A stretch of DNA of 58,754 nt from Paenibacillus phocaeensis (lineage in GTDB: Bacteria; Bacillota; Bacilli; Paenibacillales; Paenibacillaceae), in assembly GCF_900021165.1 (NCBI RefSeq), contig NZ_FCOQ01000006.1:40143-98896 (forward strand), read 5' to 3'. A program made the position numbers and the translations under genes. Positions 16,897-25,190 of this stretch are shown here, one piece after another (the first letter of the stretch is position 1; every line of letters starts with the position of its first letter). The notes below the pieces were generated by a model. The model did no database searches, had not been told where the DNA came from, and saw only the letters and a list, made by a program, of their open reading frames with translations.

Positions 16897-18987
16897 TTAG
16901 GCTTGGCTTGCCGCGACTTCCGCCTGCGTGCGGGCAGACGTCTCCCCAGCAGATTCACTAGCTGCATCTTCAGTTGCCAGGCCTCCCTCATCAACAACCG
17001 AGGTTTCCGCCCCGGCACCGGCTGCCCCGCTGGCGCTGCCGCCGTCAAACTGCAGTGCGCCCAGCGTATATCCGGCATACACCGGCGTCATGCGGGCAAA
17101 CTGCTCCCCGGCGGTGTCCGGATGAGCCAGTGCCGCCTTGTAGGCGCGTATGATCTCGGCCAACTGCTCCGGCTTGTAGGTTGCGCCTTCGATGCGGAAC
17201 ACGGACAAGCCCGCCGCCAGCAGCTCTTTCACGACCGGCATCAGGCACAATTCCTTAGCCATCATCAGATGATTGCGGCCATGCACATCCCGATAGACGG
17301 GGTTCTCGCCTTTATCCGTTTTCAGCACCAGAATGCTGTTATCGACGTAATGGTTATCCTCCTCAGCAATCGCCTGGTACACCTCCGCATTCTCGTACAG
17401 GTCGTGCTCCATGTACATAATCGTCGGTGAGCCATGCACGATCGCCTCCAACGGTCCCGGCGCATGGGCCAGCATCCCGGCCAGATCCTTCAGCGGCAGC
17501 TCCATCGATGCCGTTAATCGGCCCACTCCCAGCCCGCGGTAAAAATCCGCCGACAACGGATTATATACGTTCAGGTTGAAGTCGCCCACCATGGGGTAAC
17601 CTGCCCCGGCAAACCTGCGGATCGCCCCCAGATTGGTGACCAACAAGCCGTCGATCGGCAGCCGCTCGCCGTGCAGCAATCCTTCATAGAGATCAAAATG
17701 CTGCTCCGTCATCATCCGAGGCAAACCGAGATACAGCTTGGCTTCGCCTTTCATTGCCGCCAGTTCCTTGAGGTCAGCCTTCGTAAACGGCCGATCCGGC
17801 TCGAAAACGTCGCCGGACAGGTAGAGATGGTCGGCTCCTGCTGCCAATGCGGCTCTGGCTTGCGCCATATTGTTCACATGCACGGAAACACCGGCGTTCA
17901 TGCCACTTCCCTGCGGGTTCCCCTTCTCTTGACCGGCGACGACAGCGAGCGCCTCCCGGATCGCCTCCACGCGCTTCTCGCCAAGCTCCCGCTCCTCTGT
18001 CGGCGTGCTGAACACTTTGCCCGTGCTATAGAATTTGCCCGTCCCCTCATACCGCCGGTTGATGTTGGACAACCCCGGCCGGCCAAACGCGTACCCGGTT
18101 GAGAAATCGCGTTTGCGGTTTTCATACAGCAGCTTCGTGTCACGGCTTCGGTCAAAGCCAACCGGATCGTCGATATAGCGATCAATCGCATCGCCGTAAG
18201 CCTTCACGAGCATGACCACGAATGCGGCGTCGCGCATGCGCCCTTCGATCTTGAAGGAGGTGATGCCGCCGTGGATCAGCTCCGGGATATGCTCGTACAT
18301 GAACATGTCTTTAACAGCCAGCGGGTATTCCGCCGGATAGACATTGCCGTCTTTTTTCACACGGTAATCCCAGCGGCACGGCTTCAGGCATTTCCCTCGG
18401 TTGCTGCTCATGCCGAAAACCATAGAGCTGAAGTAACAGTTAGCTCCATGCACCGAACACATATCTCCATGCACAAAATACTCCAGCTCCATGCCGGTCG
18501 CTTGCTGCAGATACCGGGTTGTCATCAGGTCCATCTCGCGCGACGTAACGACCCGGGTCACCCCCAGCTCTTGCAAGGCACGAACCATTTCCACGTTATG
18601 CACGTTCATCATGACTGAGGAATGTACCTTGAGGTTAAGCCCCATTTCCCGGATCAGCGACAGAACGGCGAAATCCTGAACGATGATCGCATCGGGACCC
18701 GCCGATTCCAAAAATCGTAAATACGCCTTCGCCTCGTCCAGCTCACCTTCATTCAGCAGATTGTTGACGGTGACGTAGACTTTTTTGCCGAGACCGTGCG
18801 CAATCCGGACCGCCTCCGTCATTTCCTCCAAGCTAAAATTGAACCCTTTGCGCATCAAGCGCATATTCAGGCTGGGTCCCCCGAAATACACCGCATCGCA
18901 GTTCTCTCCAATAACTTGCTTGAAAATTTCGAACGTTCCCGTGGGCGCAAGCAGCTCGACTTCTCTCCCATTAAAAAAACGTGCCAC
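16897..18987 (-). CDS. U32-family protein (RlhA/TrhP/UbiU-like, iron-sulfur)
   Basis: About 696 residues. The N-terminal TIM-barrel-like U32 domain begins VELLAPTGTFE and contains the 4Fe-4S cysteine pattern MCSVHGANC...GKCLKPC (C-x6-C and C-x3-C, about residues 185-220). A second, collagenase-like domain follows. The length resembles RlhA (YdcP), which hydroxylates 23S rRNA; other members hydroxylate tRNA (TrhP) or a ubiquinone precursor (UbiU/UbiV), in several cases without O2. The last about 50 residues are low-complexity Ala/Gly/Ser/Glu. GTG at 18987 is chosen because GAGGGGG lies eight bases upstream; ATG at 19020 is the alternative. The usual peptidase label is probably misleading. Confidence 0.8.
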   Translation of the reverse strand: MARFFNGREVELLAPTGTFEIFKQVIGENCDAVYFGGPSLNMRLMRKGFNFSLEEMTEAVRIAHGLGKKVYVTVNNLLNEGELDEAKAYLRFLESAGPDAIIVQDFAVLSLIREMGLNLKVHSSVMMNVHNVEMVRALQELGVTRVVTSREMDLMTTRYLQQATGMELEYFVHGDMCSVHGANCYFSSMVFGMSSNRGKCLKPCRWDYRVKKDGNVYPAEYPLAVKDMFMYEHIPELIHGGITSFKIEGRMRDAAFVVMLVKAYGDAIDRYIDDPVGFDRSRDTKLLYENRKRDFSTGYAFGRPGLSNINRRYEGTGKFYSTGKVFSTPTEERELGEKRVEAIREALAVVAGQEKGNPQGSGMNAGVSVHVNNMAQARAALAAGADHLYLSGDVFEPDRPFTKADLKELAAMKGEAKLYLGLPRMMTEQHFDLYEGLLHGERLPIDGLLVTNLGAIRRFAGAGYPMVGDFNLNVYNPLSADFYRGLGVGRLTASMELPLKDLAGMLAHAPGPLEAIVHGSPTIMYMEHDLYENAEVYQAIAEEDNHYVDNSILVLKTDKGENPVYRDVHGRNHLMMAKELCLMPVVKELLAAGLSVFRIEGATYKPEQLAEIIRAYKAALAHPDTAGEQFARMTPVYAGYTLGALQFDGGSASGAAGAGAETSVVDEGGLATEDAASESAGETSARTQAEVAASQA

Positions 18988-19144
18988 AGTCGTTTCCCCC
19001 TCACATGATTCAATCGCCAACCTATCAACTAGCGATCTATCCTATCCTACATCCCATCCAAATTTGTCTGCATCACTCTACTACCTACTGCGAAACCTGC
19101 ATTTGAGGCAACCTTCCCGCGACTCTTCCGGTGGACGGAGGCCA

Positions 19145-19323
19145 AATGTTGCAAAAACTGCAGCATTCCGGGGACCATCCGAGCGTTCCACCCAAGAATG
19201 TTGCATAAACTTCAACATTTCAGCGCCTATCTGAACATTTCACGTAAAAATGCTGCAGAAAATGCAACATTCCTCCCCTTTCCCTCGCCTACCCTCCCAA
19301 AAAGTTGCAGAAAGTGCAACATT
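19145..19323. repeat. Mirrored four-box element, AATGTTGCA family
   Basis: Direct boxes AATGTTGCA at 19145 and 19197 (52 bp apart) are followed by inverted boxes TGCAACATT at 19263 and 19315 (52 bp apart). It lies in the gap between the U32 gene and ecfT. The rest of that gap (19324-19512) holds only two GCGTT(A/G)T(G/A)ACGC motifs 39 bp apart (19359, 19398) and no gene. Confidence 0.75.
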
Positions 19324-19512
19324 CCGCTGGAGAGAAGGTCCGCCAGATCGCAACGGCAGCGTTATGACGCATGGTCCCCTTACAACGGCGGGAGGCAGCG
19401 TTGTAACGCATGTTGCTGCGCGTCAGCGCAAAGCCCAACGTTGCGAGGCCTTGCACATCGCAAAGCTTAGCGCAGTTACGCAAGTGTGCGCGCCGGGGCA
19501 CTGCGCCTCGAT

Positions 19513-20313
19513 TCAAAGCAAGCGATAGCCCACGGCCGCAGCCGCCAGCAGGACATAGGACACCACGAACCAGGTGTCCCTGCTTCTCCAGGCCAGCAGG
19601 TGGTATTCCGAGCGGGGCGCGCCGATCGTATACCCCCGGGACTCCATGGACAAGACGAGCTCCTCCGCCCGGCGGAAGGCGCTGACCGTAACCGGAACGA
19701 GCAGCGAGACGAGCATGCGTCCCTTCTCCCTCCAGGGCAGCTCCTTCAGGTCCGCACCGCGGGCGGCTTGCGCTTTGAGGATTTTGTGCGTCTCGTCCAG
19801 GATCGTCGGGATGAAGCGCAGCGCAATGCTCATCATCAGCGTCAGCCGCTCGGACGAGATGCCGACCCGCCTCAGCGGCTTCAACACGCCGCTAAGGCCT
19901 TGGTTCAGCAGCCCCGGCGTTGTCGTAAACGTCAGGATCGCGGTGAAGGACACCAGCAGCCCCATGCGGAAGGCGGCGATCAGCCCGCTACTCACTCCTC
20001 CGCTGTACAGCGCCCAGGAGCCGATGCGCCAGAGCACCGCTCCCGACTCGACCGTCAAGCATTGGACGACGAAGATAAATACCATCAGGACCCAGAGCGG
20101 TTTAGCCGCCTTCAGGTAATATCTCAACGGGATTCTGGTCGACAGCATGTAGGCGACTGAGAACGCGGCGGCCAGGGCCAACGCAGGCCAGGAGCCTACG
20201 GCTACGATAGCGACCAGATACAACACCATTCCGGTCAACTTCGCCCGCGGGTCAACGGCGTGCACCCAGGAGCCGGTGTCAATGCTGCGTCCGAACAGCA
20301 GTTTATTGCGCAT
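19513..20313 (-). CDS. ecfT: ECF transporter transmembrane subunit EcfT
   Basis: About 266 residues with five to six membrane helices. The two coupling motifs of EcfT are present, AARGAD (about residue 184) and ESRGY (about 227), whose Arg-Gly turns contact the two ATPases. EcfT transmits ATP-driven motion to a substrate-binding S component. ATG at 20313 is preferred because GGAGGAGG lies at eight-base spacing; GTG at 20319 is possible. It overlaps the end of ecfA2 by about 11 bp. It is the last gene of eetA-eetB-ecfA1-ecfA2-ecfT. Most Firmicutes keep one ecfAAT set in the ribosomal protein region, so a set next to eetAB looks dedicated. Confidence 0.9.
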   Translation of the reverse strand: MRNKLLFGRSIDTGSWVHAVDPRAKLTGMVLYLVAIVAVGSWPALALAAAFSVAYMLSTRIPLRYYLKAAKPLWVLMVFIFVVQCLTVESGAVLWRIGSWALYSGGVSSGLIAAFRMGLLVSFTAILTFTTTPGLLNQGLSGVLKPLRRVGISSERLTLMMSIALRFIPTILDETHKILKAQAARGADLKELPWREKGRMLVSLLVPVTVSAFRRAEELVLSMESRGYTIGAPRSEYHLLAWRSRDTWFVVSYVLLAAAAVGYRLL

Positions 20314-21475
20314 GTTCACCGCCTCCTCCCCGGGGAGGGCCCGCCGAGACCGCTTCTTCCTGCGGCACTGGCTCGGGACGCTCCTGCATCGACTCCCGCA
20401 ACGATGCCTCCGTTGGCTCCTCCAACGGCTCCTGCACCGACTTTTTCGTTCGCTCCTGCATCGACTTCCGGCTCGACGCCTCTGTGGGTTCCTCCATCGA
20501 CTCCTTCGTCCGTTCTTGCATCTGCTCCTGCATCGACTCCTTCGTCCGTTCCTGCAACGGCTCCCACTTCGACGCCTCCGTCCGCTCCTCCAACGGCTCT
20601 CGCTTCGACGCCTCCGTCCGCTTCTGCATCTCCCGCGCCAGCCGCTCAGCCAACGCCTCCGCCGTCAAGCACGGCGGCTCGCCGGTCAATCCGTATTGCG
20701 ACGCCGCCCGGTTCCAGTAACGGATGCAGGCCGGGATCGCCAGCCCTTCCGCCTCCAGCCGCGCGGCCTCCCTTACCAGTTCCGCTGCGTTGCCCTGGAA
20801 CGACTTGCGCCCCTCCTTCATCACGATCCACTGCTCAGCATACGGAAGGATTTCCTCCATCCGGTGCGTAACCACAATTACCGTCTTTCCCGCTTCGCGA
20901 TGCAGCCGCGACAGCATTTCCGCCAATTCGGCCCGGCTTTGCGGGTCCAGCGTAGCCGTCGGTTCGTCGAGGGCGAGGACGTCCGGCTCCATCGCCAGCA
21001 CCGAGGCGATCGCTACTTTACGCATCTGACCGCCGCTGAGGTGAAACGGGTTGCGGGCGAGAACCGAATCGTCCAGGCCGACCTGCGCCAATGCGCGGCG
21101 GGCTCGCTCCTTCGCTTCGGCTAAGGTGCAGCCGAAATTAAGCGGCCCGAAGCAAAGATCCTTCTCCACCGTATCCTCAAACAACTGTTGCTCGGGGAAC
21201 TGGAAGACGAGTCCGACGCGGCGCCGAAGCTCGCGCATCGGCGGCATCTTGTCGCCCGCCTGCATCGTCATCTCCAGAACACGCACCTTGCCGCCCGTCG
21301 GCTTCAAGATGCCGTTAAAATGCTGCATTAACGTCGATTTACCCGATCCGGAAGCTCCGGCGATCCCGGCGAACACCCCGTCCGCCAGGTATAGGTCGAC
21401 CTCCTCCAGCGCGGGCTGGCGCCATAAGCTGCGCTCATCATAAGCAAAGCTGACCCGCTCGAATTGAATGGCCAT
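20303..21475 (-). CDS. ecfA2: ECF transporter ATPase EcfA2 with repetitive C-terminal tail
   Basis: 390 residues. An ABC ATPase of normal EcfA length (about 280) has Walker A GASGSGKST near residue 40, the Q-loop in VFQFPEQQLFE, signature LSGGQ, and Walker B VLALDEPTATLD. Residues about 285-390 are an added tail of degenerate 12-residue repeats of the type ERT(E/K)(A/E)S(K/M)xEP(L/M)(E/Q), ending in a Gly-rich stretch. The tail is strongly charged and probably helical or disordered, and its DNA (about 20306-20623) is a matching tandem repeat. The start overlaps the ecfA1 stop by one base, so translation is coupled. In-frame upstream starts (to 21586) lie inside ecfA1 and are rejected. Confidence 0.88.
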   Translation of the reverse strand: MAIQFERVSFAYDERSLWRQPALEEVDLYLADGVFAGIAGASGSGKSTLMQHFNGILKPTGGKVRVLEMTMQAGDKMPPMRELRRRVGLVFQFPEQQLFEDTVEKDLCFGPLNFGCTLAEAKERARRALAQVGLDDSVLARNPFHLSGGQMRKVAIASVLAMEPDVLALDEPTATLDPQSRAELAEMLSRLHREAGKTVIVVTHRMEEILPYAEQWIVMKEGRKSFQGNAAELVREAARLEAEGLAIPACIRYWNRAASQYGLTGEPPCLTAEALAERLAREMQKRTEASKREPLEERTEASKWEPLQERTKESMQEQMQERTKESMEEPTEASSRKSMQERTKKSVQEPLEEPTEASLRESMQERPEPVPQEEAVSAGPPRGGGGEHAQ

Positions 21476-22296
21476 CAGAGATCCACCTCCCCTTTGCCGT
21501 CCATTCCCCAGCCCGCAGGAACGGGCACTCCCCGCCGCTCCAACTCCTGCTGCAGCCGGATTCGGTACGGAGCGATTAACCGGCAAGCGGCAAGCCGCGC
21601 CTCGTCGCGAAACAGCTCGCCCGGCGTCAGGTCGGCGGCTACCGTCCCGCCGCCCAGCACGATGGCCCGGTCAGACGCCAGGATCTCATCGGCATCATGC
21701 GTGATCGACACCATCGTGTAGCGACCGCTTTGCTTCATTTCCCGCAGAATGGCGAGCAGCTCGCCGCGCGCTTTCTCATCCAGCATCGAAGAAGCCTCGT
21801 CGAAGATCACGATGCCCGGTTCCATCGCCAATATCGAAGCGACGGCCACCCGCTGTTTCTGCCCCCCCGACAGCTCGGAGGGGGATTTGGACAGCAGATG
21901 GCCGATTTGCAGTTTATCCGCGTACTCCCGCACGCGATGCACCATTTCCTCCCTTGGCAGATTCCGCCCCTCCAGGCCAAAGGCGATATCCTCCTCCACG
22001 GTGGCGCCGATAAATTGATTGTCCGGGTTTTGGAACACCATCCCGATCCGCGGACGCAGCCGCTGAACGGTGCTCCGGTCAAGCGGAGTTCCTTCCACGT
22101 AAATCGCACCGCCGTTTACAGCCATCAGACCGCCCAGCAGCTTCGCCAGCGTGGATTTACCGCAGCCGTTTGGCCCAACCAGCGATACCCAGCTACCCGA
22201 AGGGATGCTCAGCGTGATCTCGTGAAGCACGGGATGCGCCGGGTGATACGCGAAGGACACCTTCTGAAGTTCGTAAGCCAATCCGGTTTCACCCAT
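21475..22296 (-). CDS. ecfA1: ECF transporter ATPase EcfA1
   Basis: 273 residues with all ABC ATPase motifs: Walker A GPNGCGKST (about 40-48), VFQNPDNQFIG, signature ELSGGQKQR and Walker B GIVIFDEASSMLD, and the H-loop SITHD. It pairs with EcfA2 as the heterodimeric motor under EcfT. The start has GGGGGAGAG upstream. It lies 44 bp downstream of eetB, in the same operon, suggesting that the ATPase pair drives the EetB-type membrane protein. Confidence 0.9.
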   Translation of the reverse strand: MGETGLAYELQKVSFAYHPAHPVLHEITLSIPSGSWVSLVGPNGCGKSTLAKLLGGLMAVNGGAIYVEGTPLDRSTVQRLRPRIGMVFQNPDNQFIGATVEEDIAFGLEGRNLPREEMVHRVREYADKLQIGHLLSKSPSELSGGQKQRVAVASILAMEPGIVIFDEASSMLDEKARGELLAILREMKQSGRYTMVSITHDADEILASDRAIVLGGGTVAADLTPGELFRDEARLAACRLIAPYRIRLQQELERRGVPVPAGWGMDGKGEVDL

Positions 22297-22340
22297 TTCT
22301 CTCTCCCCCTTAAGGAATGCGAAGTACGAGGCCCTCCGGC

Positions 22341-22901
22341 TTAAGCCGCTTCCGCCAAGAAACCTTCAAATAAAGACAGCTTTGACAATGCGGGGATCAA
22401 ATACTTTACAGCAATCCCAACCGCGATCCCGGTCAGAACCCCCATAATCAACAGCATCGGCAAATAATAGAAGATATTCGTCGTATTGAAATACAGCGCA
22501 GCCGCCGTCAACTGCCCGATATTGTGGGCAATCCCCCCAACGATGCTGATCCCGATCACGCTGAGCCGCTTCCGGCCAATCAGAAGCAAGAACCACATCG
22601 CTGCAAAGCTGAACAATGCCCCCATAATACTGAAGAGGAAGCTAGAAAAAGTCCCGAAGATAAATGCGGTCAGCAACGTTTTCAGTACCACCATCATCAA
22701 GGCATCGCGGGCCCGCAAAAAATAGAGACAGGTCAGCACCATAATATTGGCTAGCCCCAGCTTCGCCCCAGGTACGCTCATGTTCACCGGAATCGCGGAT
22801 TCCACCAGACTAAGCACCACCGCTACCGCGGCAAATATCGCCACGATCACCGTTCTCTTCAACATTAAATTAGACGATTCATTTAACGAGCGCATCGACA
22901 T
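22341..22901 (-). CDS. eetB: EetB-like Gx-transporter family membrane protein (ECF S-component-like)
   Basis: 186 residues with about five to six membrane helices. Motifs are LSLVESAIPVNMSVPGAKLGLANI (from about residue 33 onward) and GGIAHNIGQL, typical of the Gx_transp family, often mislabelled heptaprenyl diphosphate synthase component I. The Listeria homologue EetB is required for extracellular electron transfer, probably with EetA in moving electrons from demethylmenaquinone outward. The family shares the fold class of ECF S components, and here the ECF motor genes follow directly. GGAGGAG sits just before the start; the gene overlaps the end of eetA by 23 bp. Confidence 0.82.
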   Translation of the reverse strand: MSMRSLNESSNLMLKRTVIVAIFAAVAVVLSLVESAIPVNMSVPGAKLGLANIMVLTCLYFLRARDALMMVVLKTLLTAFIFGTFSSFLFSIMGALFSFAAMWFLLLIGRKRLSVIGISIVGGIAHNIGQLTAAALYFNTTNIFYYLPMLLIMGVLTGIAVGIAVKYLIPALSKLSLFEGFLAEAA

Positions 22902-23268
22902 CCTCTCCTCCTCCCGTAGATACCACTTCGACCATCAATTTATGTGGAAGGCAGACGATCGTCCCGCCGTTTCGGTCGATGAATCCGAAGGTCAGGCACA
23001 CTTTGTCCGGGCAATCGGCGTCGATCATCTCAATACCGTAATCATGCACCTTCAAAATATTGCTGCCGTACTCCGTTTCGATGTCCACAGTCTGTTCCTC
23101 CCCGGTCAACTGAACCGTTTTGAACAGCTTCCCGTCAACCGTGATTCTCGCTACCCGTTCTCCATTGTTGTGATTGTTTTCACTTGAATCGTCAAGCCAT
23201 CTCGGAACCAAGAACACTAAAGCGACGGCAACGATTAAGCCGATCAACAGGATATCTCCGCGTTTCAT
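22879..23268 (-). CDS. eetA: EetA-like NusG domain II membrane-anchored protein
   Basis: 129 residues: a short cytoplasmic start, one membrane helix (about residues 5-22), then an extracellular NusG_II (DUF1312) domain. The conserved CPDKVC motif is at about residues 85-90 (DADCPDKVC), with IVCLPHKL at about 104-111. In Listeria, EetA with EetB is needed for electron transfer from the quinone pool to outer acceptors; the mechanism is unresolved. It is the first gene of a five-gene operon with eetB and the ECF genes. The start has GGGAG upstream, and a promoter and redox-type dyad lie ahead of it. Confidence 0.83.
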   Translation of the reverse strand: MKRGDILLIGLIVAVALVFLVPRWLDDSSENNHNNGERVARITVDGKLFKTVQLTGEEQTVDIETEYGSNILKVHDYGIEMIDADCPDKVCLTFGFIDRNGGTIVCLPHKLMVEVVSTGGGEDVDALVK

Positions 23269-23720
23269 GGCAAACTCCCTTATTTTTTGATTATATAAAT
23301 CTTAGATGAACTCATTATACATGGTGCCTCCCGAACTTCAGTGTGACAAATATCTCACCCCCATGTCCTTTCCCTGGTTTTCACAAAATCATCACTTTGA
23401 AAGGGATTTTATGGATAAGTATTGCATTTTTAAATTATTCAAAGTATAATTAAAAATTAGTTGTTATAACCACGTTGCAGTTCCTCAAAAGATTATAACT
23501 CTCCTTATACCATTCCGGTATGAAATTCCTATTTGAATGACCCAATAAAAGTAAGAATTTTGACGATTTTCTGATTCACACTGGCGCGGTCATCGGAGCC
23601 GCAAGGACAAATGAGAGGTAGGGCTTTTGTTGTTTTAGAAACAGGCAGTATGTTGTAGTCGAAGCAGGAACACCGGCCAGTCTTCACGTGTACATGAAGG
23701 CTTGGATAACAATACGAAGC
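23269..23720. other. AT-rich regulatory gap upstream of eetA
   Basis: About 450 bp, markedly AT-richer than the surroundings. Near eetA it holds a promoter and operator (listed separately). Farther right no gene is convincing: the minus-strand frame at 23529-23726 has no ribosome binding site. A TTCACAAAATCATCAC stretch at 23379-23396 contains Rex/FNR-like half sites. Confidence 0.55.
23314..23359 (-). promoter_or_regulatory. eetA promoter with Rex/FNR-like dyad
   Basis: On the minus strand TATAAT (23319-23314) is a perfect -10; the -35 region (around 23336-23341) does not match TTGACA, as in activator-dependent promoters. Just upstream lies GTGA-N8-TCAC (23343-23358), centred about 43 bp before the inferred start. 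GTGA-N8-TCAC is the core of the Rex operator (TTGTGAA-N6-TTCACAA) and is also close to the FNR pattern. Confidence 0.42.
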
Positions 23721-23750
23721 GGGCATTGGCGCGAATAGCCGATGCCTGTT
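23721..23750 (+). other. Stem-loop upstream of the small membrane protein gene
   Basis: GGCATTGGC and GCCGATGCC pair around a 7-base loop and are followed by TGTTTTGC. It may be a weak terminator or a leader structure. Confidence 0.35.
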
Positions 23751-23800
23751 TTGCTTACACTAATATTGTCTTTCCAAACAAAACCAAAGGGGTGTGTAAA

Positions 23801-23959
23801 ATGCGCGAAGGTTTGATTCCTACCGTTCTTGGAGCTGTAGTATCCGCTTCGGCCGCATCACTGCTTGGAAGCAAGTATAAGCTTGCCGCTACCGGCGTGC
23901 TGGGTTTCGGGTTAGCCCATATCGTACTGGGCACCATTGACTTGATCGAGCACCGATAG
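23801..23959 (+). CDS. Small conserved membrane protein (52 residues)
   Basis: Starting at ATG 23801 behind AAAGGGGTG, the protein begins MREGLIPTVLGAVVSASAAS and ends GTIDLIEHR. It has two hydrophobic helices (about 6-22 and 27-47). Very similar short proteins are common in Bacillus and Paenibacillus, sometimes under the meaningless label asparagine synthase. Function is unknown. A strong terminator follows, supporting a real gene. An in-frame ATG at 23702 would add a hydrophilic leader without a ribosome binding site. Confidence 0.75.
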   Translation: MREGLIPTVLGAVVSASAASLLGSKYKLAATGVLGFGLAHIVLGTIDLIEHR

Positions 23960-23980
23960 CTTCCGTTTGGGAGACGGACG

Positions 23981-24008
23981 ACCCGGGGCGCATGCTCCGG
24001 GTTTTTTT
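23981..24008 (+). terminator. Intrinsic terminator after the small membrane protein gene
   Basis: ACCCGG and CCGGGT arms close a GC-rich loop and are followed by TTTTTTT. Confidence 0.8.
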
Positions 24009-24082
24009 ACATTCCTCTGATCTGCCTCCAACAAAAATGGGGTTAAATTCATTATCTTCGAGCGGAAATATGCAGAGGATGG

Positions 24083-25006
24083 TCAGCGATGCGCTTCAGC
24101 GATCGTCTCGCGAAGCTCTCGAATATCCAGCATGGGAGACCGCCCGTACATCCGAGCGTATTCCCTGCTGAATTGGGAAGGGCTCTCGTAACCGACGCGA
24201 AAAGCCGCATCGGCGGCCAGCATCCCTTCCGTCAGCATGAACCGGCGCGCTTCCTGCAAGCGCACGGTTTTCTGATATTGCAACGGGCTCAGGGAGGTGA
24301 CGCGTTTAAAGTGTTTATGAAATGCCGAGGTGCTCATATGAACAGACTCCGCCAGTTGATCAACGGCCAGCGGGCTGTCGTATTCCCGATTGATTTGTTG
24401 AATCGCTTTGGCGATCCTTTGGGCATGGCTTCCTATTCTCGCAAATTGACGGACTAATGCGCCTTGTTCGCCTTGAAGCACGCGATACAGGATTTCACGA
24501 ATCACAAGCGGCGAAAGAACCGGAATATCCTCAGGCGTATCCAAGAGCTCCAGGAGCCTCACAACGGCTTGGAGCAACGCCGGCGATAACGGATTGACCG
24601 CGATCCCTCTGCTCGCTTCTGCCCTCTCCGGCCGCTGAGGTTCTTCCATCTCTTTGACGATGTCCAGAACGACATCCGTGTCGAAGCTGAGCTTTAACGC
24701 CAGGTAGGGCACCTCCGGCGATGCCTCGACAATACGGCCGATCATCGGCAGTTCAACGGAAACGACCAGGTAGGTCGAGGGATCATACCGATAAATATCA
24801 TCCGCCAAAGTGGTCGTCTTTGCCCCTTGGGCCACAATGCAAATCGACGGCTGTTGCACCGATTCCAACGGTTCCGAAGCCTTCGTTGCATGCCGCAAGG
24901 TTAAGGCGGGAACGGCTGTCGAATACAAGCCGTCGGCCGGGGCATGACGCCGGATGAGCCCGGCCAATTGCTGCAGGGACGGTTCCAACTTCCCCGTTTC
25001 GTTCAT
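24083..25006 (-). CDS. AraC family transcriptional regulator
   Basis: 307 residues. The N-terminal half (about 20-180) matches the AraC-type regulator N-terminal domain (LTLRHATKASEPLESVQQPS, then CIVAQGAKTTTL), a cupin-like sensor. The C-terminal about 100 residues carry two helix-turn-helix motifs: LAVDQLAESVHMSTSAFHKH and AAFRVGYESPSQFSREYARM. It is divergent from an SDR oxidoreductase gene 184 bp away, a common arrangement in which the regulator controls its neighbour. An imperfect dyad in the shared region is a candidate operator. The inducer is unknown. Confidence 0.88.
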   Translation of the reverse strand: MNETGKLEPSLQQLAGLIRRHAPADGLYSTAVPALTLRHATKASEPLESVQQPSICIVAQGAKTTTLADDIYRYDPSTYLVVSVELPMIGRIVEASPEVPYLALKLSFDTDVVLDIVKEMEEPQRPERAEASRGIAVNPLSPALLQAVVRLLELLDTPEDIPVLSPLVIREILYRVLQGEQGALVRQFARIGSHAQRIAKAIQQINREYDSPLAVDQLAESVHMSTSAFHKHFKRVTSLSPLQYQKTVRLQEARRFMLTEGMLAADAAFRVGYESPSQFSREYARMYGRSPMLDIRELRETIAEAHR

Positions 25007-25084
25007 TGGGCATCTCTCCCTCTCGCATCACTACAGTATTCCCTTTATCATAACCAGGCCGAAGAGAATTAGGCAAGAATTAAA

Positions 25085-25105
25085 CAGTTCCGTTCTAACG
25101 GACTG
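25085..25105. promoter_or_regulatory. Imperfect dyad between the AraC regulator and SDR genes
   Basis: CAGTTCCGT and ACGGACTG are inverted copies differing by one inserted T, separated by three bases. They sit in the shared promoter region and could bind the AraC protein or another regulator. Confidence 0.3.
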
Positions 25106-25190
25106 AACCGGTCCTCCCTTATGATGAAGAAGCAAGGCTGAGCAAGATCCTCAAGATCAGCCAAATCTCGGACCTAAGGAGCGAACAAAT

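Noticed and set aside
20316..20871. Pro/Ser/Ala-rich plus-strand frames opposite the EcfA2 tail
   Set aside because: Low-complexity products of reading the tandem repeat in the wrong strand.
21475..21586. Upstream start giving EcfA2 37 extra residues
   Set aside because: It lies inside ecfA1; ATG at 21475 overlaps the ecfA1 stop by one base in the usual coupled way.
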